Below, piece by piece: positions 13,838-15,076 of a DNA stretch of 15,076 bases (position 1 is the first letter of the stretch; each line of letters begins with the position of its first letter). A model generated the notes under the pieces. That model was not told the origin of the DNA. It did not search any database and saw only the letters and a program-made list of their open reading frames with translations. Position numbers and translations under genes: made by a program. The stretch is from positions 1 through 15,076 of the forward strand of contig CALUWZ010000025.1 in NCBI GenBank assembly GCA_944324625.1. The letters run 5' to 3'. The stretch is from an uncultured Mailhella sp. Its GTDB lineage: Bacteria > Desulfobacterota > Desulfovibrionia > Desulfovibrionales > Desulfovibrionaceae.

Positions 13838-15076
13838 TTTAAAATCTTCAAGCAAAGCCATGGCTTTCAAGCGGACAGTTTTTTCATAGCTGCCGTTTTC
13901 CAGAAGCAGCTGGATATAGCTTGAAAGCGGACGCAGAAAAGGCGGATACATCTGCCATGCGTTATGATCAAGAACCGCATTGTTTTTTTCTGTAAGAATC
14001 AGTGTCTTCAGCATTTTTATCTGTTCTTTCAGCAGTAAAGCCCTAAGCCTTGGCAGAGAGGAAAAAAGTTCTTCTCTGCCTTTTTCGTAATAAGGCAAAA
14101 TTTGGCTGTCATGGCCTGAAAGTGCATACAGGAAAAAATAACGCCAAAAATCCGCTTGTGCGGCATGGTGCGGCCTGTCATTTAAAATCGGTTTAAGTTC
14201 ATACAGTCCCAAAGGATTTCTGCCTGTTTTCCAGACCGTAAGCCCGGGGATCTGCGGAAGCGTTTTTCCCAAAACAAGACTGTGGATAAGATTGGCAATG
14301 CGGTGCGGCACAAAGGCGCCGCGGCAAAGCTGTTTTTCTTTGGTGCACTGCCAGCAGCCGGAGCAGGAAACAGAAGAACGCAGGACATAGTGCCCGGGCG
14401 GATAAGGAGCTGTTTCCCAAGGGTGAACGGGACCGAGGGAAATGTTGACAGTCGGCACGCCGGCGAAGCTTGCTATGTGCATGGGGCCTGTATCGGGGCA
14501 GACAAAAAGCTGAAGATTTTCCAAAAAAGCAATAAGCTCCACAATGGAAAGCGTTCCGGGAATGACGCCGCGGGGAATTTTGGCTTTTTTGGCGCATTGA
14601 AAGGCTGTTTCTTTTTCCTCTGCACTCGGACCGCAGATAAAAACAGGGCTGTATCCTTTTTTGTTCAGCTGCAGGGCGAAGTCTGCCCAAAAATCAATGC
14701 TTGGCCGTTTTGCTTCTTCACTTGCTCCGACGAAAATTCCGATCAGTCCGTTTTGTTTTCCCTGCGGAACAGGCCAGTGCATAGCCTTGAATGTTCGCAG
14801 GCCTATGCTGTCCAGTGCATTTAAATCTGCCCAGTGCAGCCTGTTGTAATGATTGTTATGGGTGAGAGATGCCCTGTATAACTGCCATTTGCCGTAAATT
14901 TGCTGTATATTGTTTTGGCTTCTGCGGCCGAGAAATTTATTGCATTCCAAAGAACCAGCCAAGACAGCCGTATCAGTCCTGTGGCTTAAATTTATTATGG
15001 TATCATAAGAAAAATTTTTCAGATATTCCATTTTGTGTACGGGAATGTAGGTGACGGCAGGGGAAATGCGGATAAG
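13823..15076 (-). CDS. Family 9 (heptosyltransferase-like) glycosyltransferase, 5' end beyond window
   Basis: The frame is open to the window edge; 417 residues are visible. The usual start (an I-L-I-x-R-x-x-x-x-G-D segment) is not present, so the gene begins to the right of the window; the Met at 15031 is probably internal. Numbering from the edge, the C-terminal Rossmann half starts near 111 (IGIFVGASEEAKRPSIDFW), with the donor-binding motif PDTGPMHIASFAGVPTV at about 194-210 and ETAPYPPGH at about 221-229. A Cys cluster CSGCWQC plus a further Cys (about 238-251) sits where LPS heptosyltransferases often carry conserved cysteines. The last 150 residues are a largely helical extension without recognised motifs. 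Role: probably adding a sugar to LPS core or another cell-surface glycan, substrate unknown. It converges on pdxT with no visible terminator. Confidence 0.82.
   Translation of the reverse strand, partial: LIRISPAVTYIPVHKMEYLKNFSYDTIINLSHRTDTAVLAGSLECNKFLGRRSQNNIQQIYGKWQLYRASLTHNNHYNRLHWADLNALDSIGLRTFKAMHWPVPQGKQNGLIGIFVGASEEAKRPSIDFWADFALQLNKKGYSPVFICGPSAEEKETAFQCAKKAKIPRGVIPGTLSIVELIAFLENLQLFVCPDTGPMHIASFAGVPTVNISLGPVHPWETAPYPPGHYVLRSSVSCSGCWQCTKEKQLCRGAFVPHRIANLIHSLVLGKTLPQIPGLTVWKTGRNPLGLYELKPILNDRPHHAAQADFWRYFFLYALSGHDSQILPYYEKGREELFSSLPRLRALLLKEQIKMLKTLILTEKNNAVLDHNAWQMYPPFLRPLSSYIQLLLENGSYEKTVRLKAMALLEDFKSALA

Noticed and set aside
13856..13869. AAAGCCATGGCTTT palindrome as a bidirectional terminator for pdxT and the glycosyltransferase
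   Set aside because: It has no loop, has no T run, and lies inside glycosyltransferase coding sequence.
1..15076. CRISPR array, insertion sequence or rRNA
   Set aside because: No regularly spaced direct repeats, no transposase-like frame and no rRNA sequence were seen.

Overview
The window reads as chromosomal DNA of a Gram-negative bacterium of moderate-to-low GC. The order mfd, two SurA-type proteins, RodZ-like protein, the ribosome-free vitamin B6 route (pdxS/pdxT) and the protein flavour suggest Desulfovibrionaceae or a related lineage. That placement is an inference from protein style and gene order, not from a search. SurA-type chaperones and a family 9 (heptosyltransferase-like) glycosyltransferase imply an outer membrane.

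Layout. 1-6103 (+) is a housekeeping run: the 3' nine-tenths of mfd (transcription-repair coupling factor, cut by the window edge), a membrane-anchored SurA-N protein 10 bp later, a second secreted SurA-like protein with its own candidate promoter and a TTG start, and a RodZ-like protein, closed by an intrinsic terminator at 6106. An isolated initiator tRNA-fMet (6217-6293) follows, with its own strong promoter and terminator. Next is an AT-rich insert-like stretch (about 6340-7930): an orphan HExxH metallopeptidase-like gene and a 559-bp gene-free region. That region is rich in palindromic ATGCAT motifs and forms the upstream region of acs (acetyl-CoA synthetase, 7933-9984, own terminator).

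10160-13837 is a vitamin B6 locus. A MocR-type regulator (minus strand, followed by a GNAT acetyltransferase) is divergent from pdxS-pdxT, which encode the two subunits of PLP synthase. The regulator is the likely PLP sensor of the locus, yet the lysine that should hold PLP as a Schiff base is a glutamate (codon GAA at 11151-11153 on the minus strand). The right end carries a family 9 glycosyltransferase on the minus strand, open at the window edge, whose stop overlaps the pdxT stop by 15 bp.

The points most worth a second look are the Lys-to-Glu change in the B6-locus regulator and its apparently leaderless promoter, the orphan metallopeptidase beside tRNA-fMet, the ATGCAT cluster upstream of acs, the C1-C72 mismatch in the initiator tRNA, and the histidine-free SurA-like protein.
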